A stretch of 7,671 nucleotides of DNA from Pseudanabaena sp. CAN_BIN31 (GTDB taxonomy: Bacteria > Cyanobacteriota > Cyanobacteriia > Pseudanabaenales > Pseudanabaenaceae): positions 1 through 7,671 of the forward strand of contig JAJAZG010000240.1 of assembly GCA_026785865.1 (NCBI GenBank). Reading direction: 5' to 3'. Positions within the stretch are counted from its first letter, which is position 1. Each line of letters starts with the position of its first letter. The notes under the pieces are model-generated. The model had not been told where the DNA came from. It made no database searches and saw nothing but the letters and a program-made list of their open reading frames with translations. The position numbers and the translations under genes are program-made. Shown in pieces: positions 1 to 5,971 of the stretch.

Positions 1-1017
1 GGTGGGAATATCAATCTTGATTCTGATTAAATGATCGCCACGCGCAACAGGATTGCCCAGCTTCGGCACGCCTAGCCCTTCTAGGGTCAAGATTGTGTCT
101 GACTGCGTACCTGAAGGAATCGTGAGTGGTTTCTTGCCATCGACAGTATTGATTGCGATCTTGTCACCCAAAATTGCTTGCAAATAGCTAATCTTGAGTT
201 CCGACAAAATGTTGATGCCTTCGCGCTCAAATTCATTGTCTGCTTGAACGAATAAGTAGACATAAAGATCGCCAGAAGGACCACCGCGCAATCCTGCATC
301 ACCTTCATTGGATACACGTAATCTTGTGCCGCTATCGACACCTGCGGGAATCGTAATTTTTAGCTTTTTGGTAACTTGATTTAGTCCTAAGCCGTTACAG
401 CTTTCGCACTTATCCTCAATGGTTTGCCCCGTGCCGTTGCAAGTGGGACATGCCGAAACTTGAGTAAAGCTGCCAAAAGGGGTGCGAGTAGCGCGTCTTA
501 CTTGACCAGTCCCGCTACAAGTGCCACAAGTACGAGGTCGCGTGCCTGGTTTTGCGCCAGAGCCGCTACAAGTGCCACAGGTTTCTAAATGCGAGATTTT
601 GATTTGCTTTTCGCCACCAAAAACTGCTTCACGGAATTCTAATTTTAGATCGAAGCGAAGATCTTCGCCGCGAGTGGGTCCACTGCGACGGCGGGCTTGT
701 TGCTGCTGACCTGTATTAGAAAAGCCACTAAAGAAGCTTTCAAAGATATCGGCAAATCCGCCCATATCGCCCATGTCAGGCGAGCCACCGCCGCCACTTG
801 ACACGCCAGCTTCACCAAAGCGATCGTATCGCCCACGAGCTTCTGGTTCTGAGAGAACCTCGTAAGCACGGTTAATTTCTTTAAATCGTTCATCTGCCCC
901 CGTTTCTTTGTTGACATCGGGGTGATATTTTCGAGCTAAACGTCGATATGCTCGTTTGATCTCCTCTTTGTCAGTACTGCGATCGACTCCGAGGATTTCG
1001 TAATAATCACGCGCCAT
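1..1017 (-). CDS. dnaJ: Chaperone DnaJ (type I Hsp40), 3' end beyond the window
   Basis: Co-chaperone that stimulates DnaK ATP hydrolysis and delivers unfolded clients in the cytoplasm. The frame is open from the ATG at 1017 to the left edge (339 residues). Type I DnaJ proteins are about 375 residues, so roughly the last 35-40 are missing. Seen in the translation: an N-terminal J domain beginning MARDYYEILGV with the HPD motif at residues 32-34; a Gly/Phe-rich linker at about 75-100; the four CxxCxGxG zinc-binding repeats starting at residues 147, 164, 190 and 204, all cysteines present; then the start of the C-terminal substrate-binding domain. The start is fixed by the J-domain consensus; no clear Shine-Dalgarno sequence precedes it. 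The ferredoxin gene lies 122 bp upstream on the same strand. No dnaK or grpE is visible in the window. Cyanobacteria carry several DnaJ paralogues; this is one with the full domain set. Confidence 0.97.
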   Translation of the reverse strand, partial: MARDYYEILGVDRSTDKEEIKRAYRRLARKYHPDVNKETGADERFKEINRAYEVLSEPEARGRYDRFGEAGVSSGGGGSPDMGDMGGFADIFESFFSGFSNTGQQQQARRRSGPTRGEDLRFDLKLEFREAVFGGEKQIKISHLETCGTCSGSGAKPGTRPRTCGTCSGTGQVRRATRTPFGSFTQVSACPTCNGTGQTIEDKCESCNGLGLNQVTKKLKITIPAGVDSGTRLRVSNEGDAGLRGGPSGDLYVYLFVQADNEFEREGINILSELKISYLQAILGDKIAINTVDGKKPLTIPSGTQSDTILTLEGLGVPKLGNPVARGDHLIRIKIDIPT

Positions 1018-1053
1018 GGGGGGTTTCTCTGTCGCTTAAAGGATTCATGAACA

Positions 1054-1068
1054 ACTATACGTATTTTA
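1054..1068 (-). promoter_or_regulatory. Possible -10 elements for dnaJ
   Basis: Read on the minus strand, TATAGT (1059-1054) and TAAAAT (1068-1063) lie 37-51 bases upstream of the dnaJ start and resemble sigma-70 -10 boxes. Neither has a convincing -35 box at the usual 16-18 bp distance, so this is a weak call. The rest of the gap between the ferredoxin gene and dnaJ (1018-1139) shows no hairpin terminator. Confidence 0.2.
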
Positions 1069-1139
1069 AACTAGCACTTATCGCTTGGTTGTGGATGTTT
1101 ATCGCAAGTACGTTTTACCGCACATATCACGATTAAAAA

Positions 1140-1439
1140 CTATGGCTTCGTCTTTACACTTACATTTCCTTGATTTACCAAGGTTTGACAGGATAGACGG
1201 TAATTATTGGGTTTGTTTTTAAGCTTTTTTAGTTCAAATTCTGTTTTGGGAGAAAGGTTCTCCAGCCCCTCAACAATCTCGACAACACAGGTACCACATT
1301 GTCCATAACCATTACAGTTAGTGAGCTTCGCAACAAATTTATAGATGTCAATGTTGTTTTCGAGAGCTTTCATGCGAAGGTTTACGCCGTCCATAGCGAT
1401 CGCTTCTTTGCCTTCATTCACAAACTTAATGTTTGCCAT
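1140..1439 (-). CDS. Small [2Fe-2S] ferredoxin, CX5CX2C type
   Basis: Soluble one-electron carrier of 99 residues with a 2Fe-2S ferredoxin (beta-grasp) fold. The cluster ligands are visible as Cys42, Cys48, Cys51 (NCNGYGQCGTC) and Cys84 (LSCQT), giving C-X5-C-X2-C-X32-C. This spacing differs from photosynthetic plant-type ferredoxin (C-X4-C-X2-C-X29 or so-C) and is nearer the adrenodoxin-like class in its first spacing. The protein is also basic near its C-terminus, unlike the acidic PetF. It is probably not the main photosystem I acceptor, and its redox partner is unknown. The next gene on the strand is dnaJ, 122 bp downstream; co-transcription is possible but unproven. The start ATG has no strong ribosome binding site. 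The assignment to the ferredoxin family is firm; the particular role is not. Confidence 0.92.
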   Translation of the reverse strand: MANIKFVNEGKEAIAMDGVNLRMKALENNIDIYKFVAKLTNCNGYGQCGTCVVEIVEGLENLSPKTEFELKKLKNKPNNYRLSCQTLVNQGNVSVKTKP

Positions 1440-1463
1440 AACTGAGTATTAATTCTTTGTTAA

Positions 1464-1492
1464 TTTTTATTACTTACTCATTATCTTATCAA
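1464..1492 (-). promoter_or_regulatory. Candidate sigma-70 promoter for the ferredoxin gene
   Basis: On the minus strand TTGATA (1492-1487) is followed, after exactly 17 bases, by TAAAAA (1469-1464), matching 4-5 of 6 positions of each consensus box. Transcription would start near 1457, giving a leader of about 18 bases. The -35 box lies only 5 bp outside the foldback element at 1498-1664. The region is AT-rich, so a chance match is possible. Confidence 0.3.
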
Positions 1493-1497
1493 ATGCG

Positions 1498-1664
1498 TCA
1501 GATTCAGAGAATTTCTAAAAGCTTTAGGATCGTAAATTAAATAAAAACCCAAAATATGATGCGGCGTGCTTCGCCCGCCGCATCATATTTTGGGTTTGAA
1601 ATGTATAAGTTATTTGATTTGCGATCCTTACCAAGCAAAGCTTCTAAAAATTCTCTGGATCTGA
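1498..1664. repeat. 167-bp imperfect inverted repeat, candidate foldback/MITE element
   Basis: The centre is a perfect 22-bp inverted repeat, 1545-1566 against 1576-1597, with a 9-base loop; the arms carry ATATGATGCGGCG at their inner ends. The symmetry continues outwards. 1498-1525 pairs with 1637-1664 at 25 of 28 positions, and 1526-1542 pairs with 1612-1628 at 15 of 17. The two arms (69 and 89 bases) differ by two insertions in the right arm, of about 8 and 12 bases. All five mismatches are transitions. The outer ends read TCAGAT on both strands. No target-site duplication is evident and no transposase is encoded. It lies between two divergent genes, so it is not in a position to terminate either. 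A non-autonomous mobile element is the best explanation (inference); a regulatory hairpin is the alternative. Confidence 0.7.
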
Positions 1665-1697
1665 TTAGAGCGCAAAGCGCTGTAAAATTAACTCACT

Positions 1698-2768
1698 ATG
1701 GCGACAATTCCTTCACGTTCAGACATCGAAGCTCTTGCTGATGATTTATATAAGTTGGTTGACAATCTTGAATCAAACCAGCATGGGGAGCTAATTTATA
1801 GCGCCTTACAAGCGATCACCCAAATCAGTCAGTCCGATGCGGAGCGCCGAGACTGGAAAATTCTGGCAGGGTCGTTGCAAGATATGCGTCAAGCGATCGC
1901 CATGTTTTATCCGCATCGCTTTAATCGTAAGGTGAGCATTTTTGGTTCGGCGCGTACTGATGTTAATGCACCCGAATACCAACAAGCATACGAATTTGCG
2001 GAGAAAATTACCAAACAAGGATTTATGGTGATTACTGGTGCTGGGGGCGGCATCATGGCAGCAGGCAATGAGGGCGCGGGTGATCATTCCTTTGGGTTAA
2101 ATATCGATTTGCCCTTTGAGCAATCGAGCAATGGATTTGTATCTGAGGCTTCGCGTTTAGTTAAGTTTCGTTATTTCTTTACGCGAAAATTATATTTTGT
2201 GAAAGAGAGTGATGCGATCACGCTTTTTCCTGGTGGATTTGGCACGCAAGATGAATTTTTTGAATGCTTAACTCTTTGTCAAACAGGAAGGATGACACCG
2301 CGCCCGATCGTCTTAATCGATAAACGTGGTGGCGACTATTGGAATGACTGGGATGTATTTGTCCAGAATAATTTGATTGCCAGAGGCTTGATTAGCAATC
2401 AGGATCGCAGCCTCTATAAAATCACTGACGATATTGATCAGGCTTGTCAATACATAGCCTCGTTTTATAGCGTTTATCATTCCACTCGATGGGTTGATGA
2501 TTTATTTGTAATTCGGCTCCATGTTGAAATTACAGATGAACATCTTGATCGCTTAAATAATAATTTTGGTGATCTCTTAATTAAAGGCAAGATTGAACGC
2601 AGTCAAGCGTTGCCGAAAGAGGGGAATGAGCCACACATTATTGATTTACCTCGTTTAACGATGCATTTTAATCAACATGGCTTTGGGCGTTTGTATGAAT
2701 TAATCGCGGCGATTAATGATACTTGTAATAGCGAGAATTCAATGATTTGTCATCCTGAACAACGCTAA
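1698..2768 (+). CDS. LOG-family (lysine-decarboxylase-like) nucleotide-binding protein, long form
   Basis: Cytoplasmic Rossmann-fold protein of 356 residues. Members of this family hydrolyse nucleoside 5'-monophosphates, such as cytokinin riboside monophosphates in LONELY GUY enzymes or purine monophosphates in PpnN. Seen here: FGSAR at 82-86 after the first core strand, the glycine-rich turn GAGGGIM at 114-120, the conserved FTRK at 161-164, and the signature PGGFGTQDE at 178-186 with its catalytic-type Glu186. The active site therefore looks intact. The core (about 75-255) is flanked by an N-terminal helical extension of about 75 residues and a C-terminal extension of about 100, so the protein is much longer than the roughly 190-residue short LOG proteins. 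The ATG at 1698 has no clear Shine-Dalgarno; a TAAAAT -10-like box at 1683-1688 would give a very short leader. The true substrate cannot be read from the sequence. 136 bp separate it from the next gene on the strand. Confidence 0.9.
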   Translation: MATIPSRSDIEALADDLYKLVDNLESNQHGELIYSALQAITQISQSDAERRDWKILAGSLQDMRQAIAMFYPHRFNRKVSIFGSARTDVNAPEYQQAYEFAEKITKQGFMVITGAGGGIMAAGNEGAGDHSFGLNIDLPFEQSSNGFVSEASRLVKFRYFFTRKLYFVKESDAITLFPGGFGTQDEFFECLTLCQTGRMTPRPIVLIDKRGGDYWNDWDVFVQNNLIARGLISNQDRSLYKITDDIDQACQYIASFYSVYHSTRWVDDLFVIRLHVEITDEHLDRLNNNFGDLLIKGKIERSQALPKEGNEPHIIDLPRLTMHFNQHGFGRLYELIAAINDTCNSENSMICHPEQR

Positions 2769-2890
2769 CTATAGCAAATGCTGGCGATCGCCTCTCTAGC
2801 GAAGCTGCGGTGACAAACAGTTAAAATGTAATCACAAAAGCTTTTAGCGCCAATCAGTACACAAATAGATTTAGTAAATTTAATAAATTT

Positions 2891-2894
2891 AGGA
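2891..2894 (+). promoter_or_regulatory. Shine-Dalgarno AGGA of the M50-like gene
   Basis: AGGA lies 10 bases before the ATG at 2905 and supports that start, which also begins the conserved MRGGIRIGS stretch typical of these proteins. The rest of the gap (2769-2904) holds a HIP1 octamer at 2784-2791 and AT-rich sequence, with no clear promoter or terminator. Confidence 0.5.
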
Positions 2895-2904
2895 CACACA
2901 TATC

Positions 2905-4164
2905 ATGAGAGGCGGTATCCGCATCGGCAGCATTTCAGGGCTTCCCCTATATATTGATTCATCGTGGTTTCTCGTCCTCGGCGTTCTTGCCGTTTTTATG
3001 AGTGGGGCCTATATCAAGTTATCGCCATCTTTTTCTTTCGTCTATGGCGCGATCACCGCAGTTCTTTTTTTCTTGTCGATCGCTTTAAATAAAATTGCCC
3101 ATGCAGTCATGTCTAAGGGGCAAGGCGTAGAGATTAATGCAATTAATATTCAGTTTATGGGCAGATCTAGCACAGTTGAGCGCGAAGCCAAAGATCCTTT
3201 CTCAGTATTTAGTGTTGCCATTTCAGGGCCATTTGTAAGCTTAGGTTTGAGTGCGATCGGATTTACCGCAGTTTGGCTGATCTCTGGAGATTTCATTTTT
3301 TCTAATAATCCCCAAACGGTAGAAATACTAAGTAAAAGTATCGGCAATATTCGCACCGTTTGGACAATAGTTGCCCTAAATTTTGCCCAAATCAATCTAA
3401 TCTTCGGTATGTTTAGCCTAATTCCTGCGCTACCTTTTGAAGGTGGACAGATTCTCAAAGCAGCTATTTGGAAGCTGACAGGCGATCGCTTTACTGGTAT
3501 TCGACTTGCAGCGCGATCGGGACAGGTTTTTGGAATCTTAACAATGATTTTTGGGGGATTAATATTAACTAGCAGTTTTAGTGGCATCTTTTTAATCTTT
3601 TTAGGCTGGTTTCTATTTGGGAATGCAGGTGGCTATCTTTATCTCAATAATTTGCAACAAGCTCTAATCGATATTAGCGCTGAGACAGCAATGACAAGGG
3701 ATTTTCGCCTAGTTGATGCTGATCTCTCGTTGCGTGAATTTGCCGATAAGTTTTTGCTAATGGAAGATAAAAATGCAAATCCCATTTATATCGCTTCATT
3801 AAATGGGCGCGATCGCGGTTTAATTGACCCTGAAGAAATTCGCAAGATCAATAGCCATGAATGGCAATCACAATCTTTGCAAGCCCTAGTTAAACCTTTT
3901 GAAGAGATCGATACCGTCGATCTCAAAGCTCAAATTTCCATAGTAATAAATCTGCTTGAACAAAAACAATTGCGTTATGTAATTGTGCGATCGCCTGTAG
4001 GATCTGTGGCTGGAGTAATCGATCATGGCGATGTGATCAAGGCTCTAGATAGCAAGTTGTCTTGGCGTATTCCTTCAGAATATATTAAACAAATTAAAGC
4101 AGATGGAAAATTACCCGCGAATTTCCAGTTAGTCGAAATTTGTGAACAGTTAACCGAGAAATAA
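2905..4164 (+). CDS. Site-2-protease (M50) family membrane protein with CBS domains, active site degenerate
   Basis: A 419-residue polytopic inner-membrane protein. It opens with MRGGIRIGSISGLPLYIDSS, the usual start of cyanobacterial S2P/SpoIVFB-like proteins. Hydrophobic segments lie at about 18-36, 43-61, 99-126, 150-177, 208-222 and 226-239, followed by a cytosolic CBS pair at about 263-385. Active relatives carry HExxH in the second segment and Asn...LDGGR in a later one; the two His and the Asp bind zinc and the Glu is the catalytic base. Here the first motif reads NKIAH (Asn62, Lys63, His66) and the second reads FSLIPALPFEGGQ (Ser171, Glu179, Gln182). Only one His ligand remains and the catalytic Glu is gone. 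The frame is uninterrupted and the fold-defining residues (SGP at 106-108, PALP at 174-177) are kept, so decay by neglect looks unlikely. I infer a non-proteolytic regulatory homologue, perhaps sensing adenine nucleotides through its CBS domains. Substrate-binding or chaperone-like roles are also possible. Confidence 0.9.
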   Translation: MRGGIRIGSISGLPLYIDSSWFLVLGVLAVFMSGAYIKLSPSFSFVYGAITAVLFFLSIALNKIAHAVMSKGQGVEINAINIQFMGRSSTVEREAKDPFSVFSVAISGPFVSLGLSAIGFTAVWLISGDFIFSNNPQTVEILSKSIGNIRTVWTIVALNFAQINLIFGMFSLIPALPFEGGQILKAAIWKLTGDRFTGIRLAARSGQVFGILTMIFGGLILTSSFSGIFLIFLGWFLFGNAGGYLYLNNLQQALIDISAETAMTRDFRLVDADLSLREFADKFLLMEDKNANPIYIASLNGRDRGLIDPEEIRKINSHEWQSQSLQALVKPFEEIDTVDLKAQISIVINLLEQKQLRYVIVRSPVGSVAGVIDHGDVIKALDSKLSWRIPSEYIKQIKADGKLPANFQLVEICEQLTEK

Positions 4165-4180
4165 GTGGTCTAATTGAAAG

Positions 4181-4220
4181 AAAAAAGCTATGGCGCACGC
4201 TGCGCGTGCGCCATAGCTAT
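4181..4220 (-). terminator. Rho-independent terminator for the 519-residue protein gene
   Basis: A perfect 15-bp stem, 4186-4200 against 4204-4218, with a 3-base loop (TGC) and a GC-rich core. On the minus strand it begins 15 bases after the stop codon and is followed directly by TTTTTCTTT, a standard intrinsic terminator. On the plus strand it lies 21 bases after the M50-like gene, but the only T-run (4230-4235) is about 11 bases beyond the stem, so termination in that direction would be weaker. It may serve both convergent genes. Confidence 0.8.
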
Positions 4221-4233
4221 AAAAATGGATTTT

Positions 4234-5793
4234 TTAAAAACCGACAGAATTTAGATCGTCCGACAACTCGTCTAAAGTGACAAAATCAGATGAAGATGTT
4301 AACTCTGATGCATTCAGGGAGATGGTTTCCATATTCCCTAAGATTCTCTCTATGGTTGTCGCTCCGAGATCAGCATCTGATTGAACTACATTTGTGGCTA
4401 TATCTTTGCTTTTAACAGCTTCTAATTTAGCTTTAGCCTGCTCTTCCTCATCCATTAGCTGTAATAATTTATCCAGATCCTGCTTGGGAATTTTTGATTT
4501 AATGTTATCAATATTACCTTCAGTTACATTTGATTCCAAGGAGCGATCGGATGCGCGATCGCTAGGTGAGAAATTACCAAATAGATCGTCACCTGTAGGC
4601 TTTATCTCTTCATCTACTTGTTTATTTATTTGCACAGATAAGTCTTCACTTTCACGATAACTATTTGATGAATCAACATTCATAAAGTCATCAAATAATG
4701 AGTCAGAAAAATCAGAGCTTGCAGTTATGTCATCAACAAATTGAACTGATGGTGAAACGGATAAAGTAGGTTCTGAGAAATCATCAAATAATGAATTTGC
4801 CGTAATTAAATCCGAACTTTCGATTGCATCACTAATTGCTTGAGAACTTGGTAAATCCAGCTCTGGAGGTCTATCAAACAACGAGTCTGCTGCAACTGTT
4901 CCCAAATCTGGGGCTAAATTAGAAGCGTCAGACTTACCTTGATAATTTTTTGAGATGGAAGTATCTAGATTGGTTGCTGGAGTCTCGTAAATAACTGGCT
5001 GTGGCTCAATTTTTGCTAAATCTAAGGTAAGCCCCTGATGCGGAACTTCTGCACTATTTTGCTCTTGAGTCGGCTCGGCAGGCTCTAAAAATATTTTGGT
5101 AACTAGACGGATTTTGGCTTTTTGCCACTGTTGACCAGGTTGTAATATCGATAGGTTCGTAATCACTTGATCGCCATGCTCATCTGTCTTACTAGATTCA
5201 GCGATCGTATCGAGCAAACTTCGCAAATTAGGATTAGAAGCAACTGCCGCGAACAGAAAACTTGGCTGACTAATCACCTGAATTAGTTCTGTGAGTGTAG
5301 TTAAGCATCGAACAGTTCCCACCTGTTCGTCTGTGAAGCGCACAATAATATCTTGATATTCTTGCAGGTTTTGCTGAATTTGAGACATCTTCTGCACTAA
5401 GATTACCCCCGTAGAATTGCTAACAAGATTAGTATTCTGATCTTGCACGACATCGGCAGACTTGGCGATTTTTTTAGTTGATTCCGATTGTTTAAGATCA
5501 CTGCCAAGATCGAGATCATGTTGCCAAGCCAAATAATTATTGTCAGAGCGATAGGTCAAAATTTTGACATGCTTGATTTTCTCGATCTGTAAAACGATCA
5601 TCCCTCGATGAATAATTGCCACAACCGCTTTTTGGTTGGGTACTTGTGCCGCTTGTAAAGAGATTTTCAGATAATCTGCTTCAAGTTCGGCTTTGGCATG
5701 AATGCCCTTAGATACTAGGGATCGATTGATCAAAGTGGCGATCGCATGGGGATCGCCTTGCTTTGCCAATTCCATAACGCTCAGTTGTGTCAT
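4234..5793 (-). CDS. Acidic 519-residue protein of unknown function with repeated SLFD motifs
   Basis: I recognise no characterised function. Residues 1-97 form a compact alpha/beta domain (ELAKQGDPHAIATLINRSL, then VPNQKAVVAIIHRGM) of a type I associate with conserved cyanobacterial proteins of unknown role. Residues about 128-240 look like a second folded, helical then beta-rich region. Residues about 240-440 are rich in Asp, Ser, Glu and Pro and probably disordered. They contain four related short motifs: SLFD at 304-307, 334-337 and 365-368, and a divergent DLF at 403-405. A helical, possibly coiled-coil stretch follows at about 439-462, with an acidic tail ending DDLNSVGF. There is no signal peptide or membrane segment, so the protein is probably cytosolic. 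The start is supported by GGGA at 5801-5804, 7 bases upstream. The gene is convergent with the M50-like gene and lies 178 bp downstream of ispG; a weak promoter in that gap suggests separate transcription. The motif layout suggests a scaffold or adaptor (inference). Confidence 0.85.
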   Translation of the reverse strand: MTQLSVMELAKQGDPHAIATLINRSLVSKGIHAKAELEADYLKISLQAAQVPNQKAVVAIIHRGMIVLQIEKIKHVKILTYRSDNNYLAWQHDLDLGSDLKQSESTKKIAKSADVVQDQNTNLVSNSTGVILVQKMSQIQQNLQEYQDIIVRFTDEQVGTVRCLTTLTELIQVISQPSFLFAAVASNPNLRSLLDTIAESSKTDEHGDQVITNLSILQPGQQWQKAKIRLVTKIFLEPAEPTQEQNSAEVPHQGLTLDLAKIEPQPVIYETPATNLDTSISKNYQGKSDASNLAPDLGTVAADSLFDRPPELDLPSSQAISDAIESSDLITANSLFDDFSEPTLSVSPSVQFVDDITASSDFSDSLFDDFMNVDSSNSYRESEDLSVQINKQVDEEIKPTGDDLFGNFSPSDRASDRSLESNVTEGNIDNIKSKIPKQDLDKLLQLMDEEEQAKAKLEAVKSKDIATNVVQSDADLGATTIERILGNMETISLNASELTSSSDFVTLDELSDDLNSVGF

Positions 5794-5866
5794 ATCCTAT
5801 TCCCAATTTGCTAAAAAGTTATCTAACAACTAGAGATGTTTTTTTACTATTACGATTTTCTCACTG

Positions 5867-5895
5867 CCCATACCAATGTAGAAATTTCAAGTCAA
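5867..5895 (-). promoter_or_regulatory. Weak candidate promoter for the 519-residue protein gene
   Basis: On the minus strand TTGACT (5895-5890) is followed after 17 bases by TATGGG (5872-5867). The -35 box is good and the -10 box is poor. A transcript would have a leader of about 65 bases. The same gap contains a tandem AGGTTAGGTT, and no terminator hairpin is visible after ispG, so read-through from ispG is an alternative. Confidence 0.22.
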
Positions 5896-5971
5896 ATCTT
5901 AGCAACCTAACCTAAATATAACTGAAAATATTGCAAGTTTATATTAAATTACATATGCCATTAGGTTTTGG

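Noticed and set aside
645..917. Minus-strand open frame of 90 codons
   Set aside because: It overlaps dnaJ on the same strand in a different frame; the dnaJ frame contains the full J-domain and zinc-finger motifs.
1071..1079. CTAGCACTT upstream of dnaJ, resembling half of a CIRCE heat-shock operator
   Set aside because: Only the left half matches (7 of 9); the expected GAGTGCTAA partner nine bases away is absent.
1669..1681. AGCGC-AAA-GCGCT small hairpin before the LOG-family start
   Set aside because: A 5-bp stem with a 3-base loop is too short to distinguish from chance, and it lies outside the foldback element's symmetry.
1556..1741. Plus-strand open frame of 61 codons
   Set aside because: It begins inside the foldback repeat and overlaps the start of the LOG-family gene in another frame; no ribosome binding site or recognisable protein.
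3150..3587. Minus-strand open frame of 145 codons
   Set aside because: It is antisense to the membrane core of the M50-like gene; its basic, Ile/Pro-rich composition is that expected from the opposite strand of hydrophobic codons.
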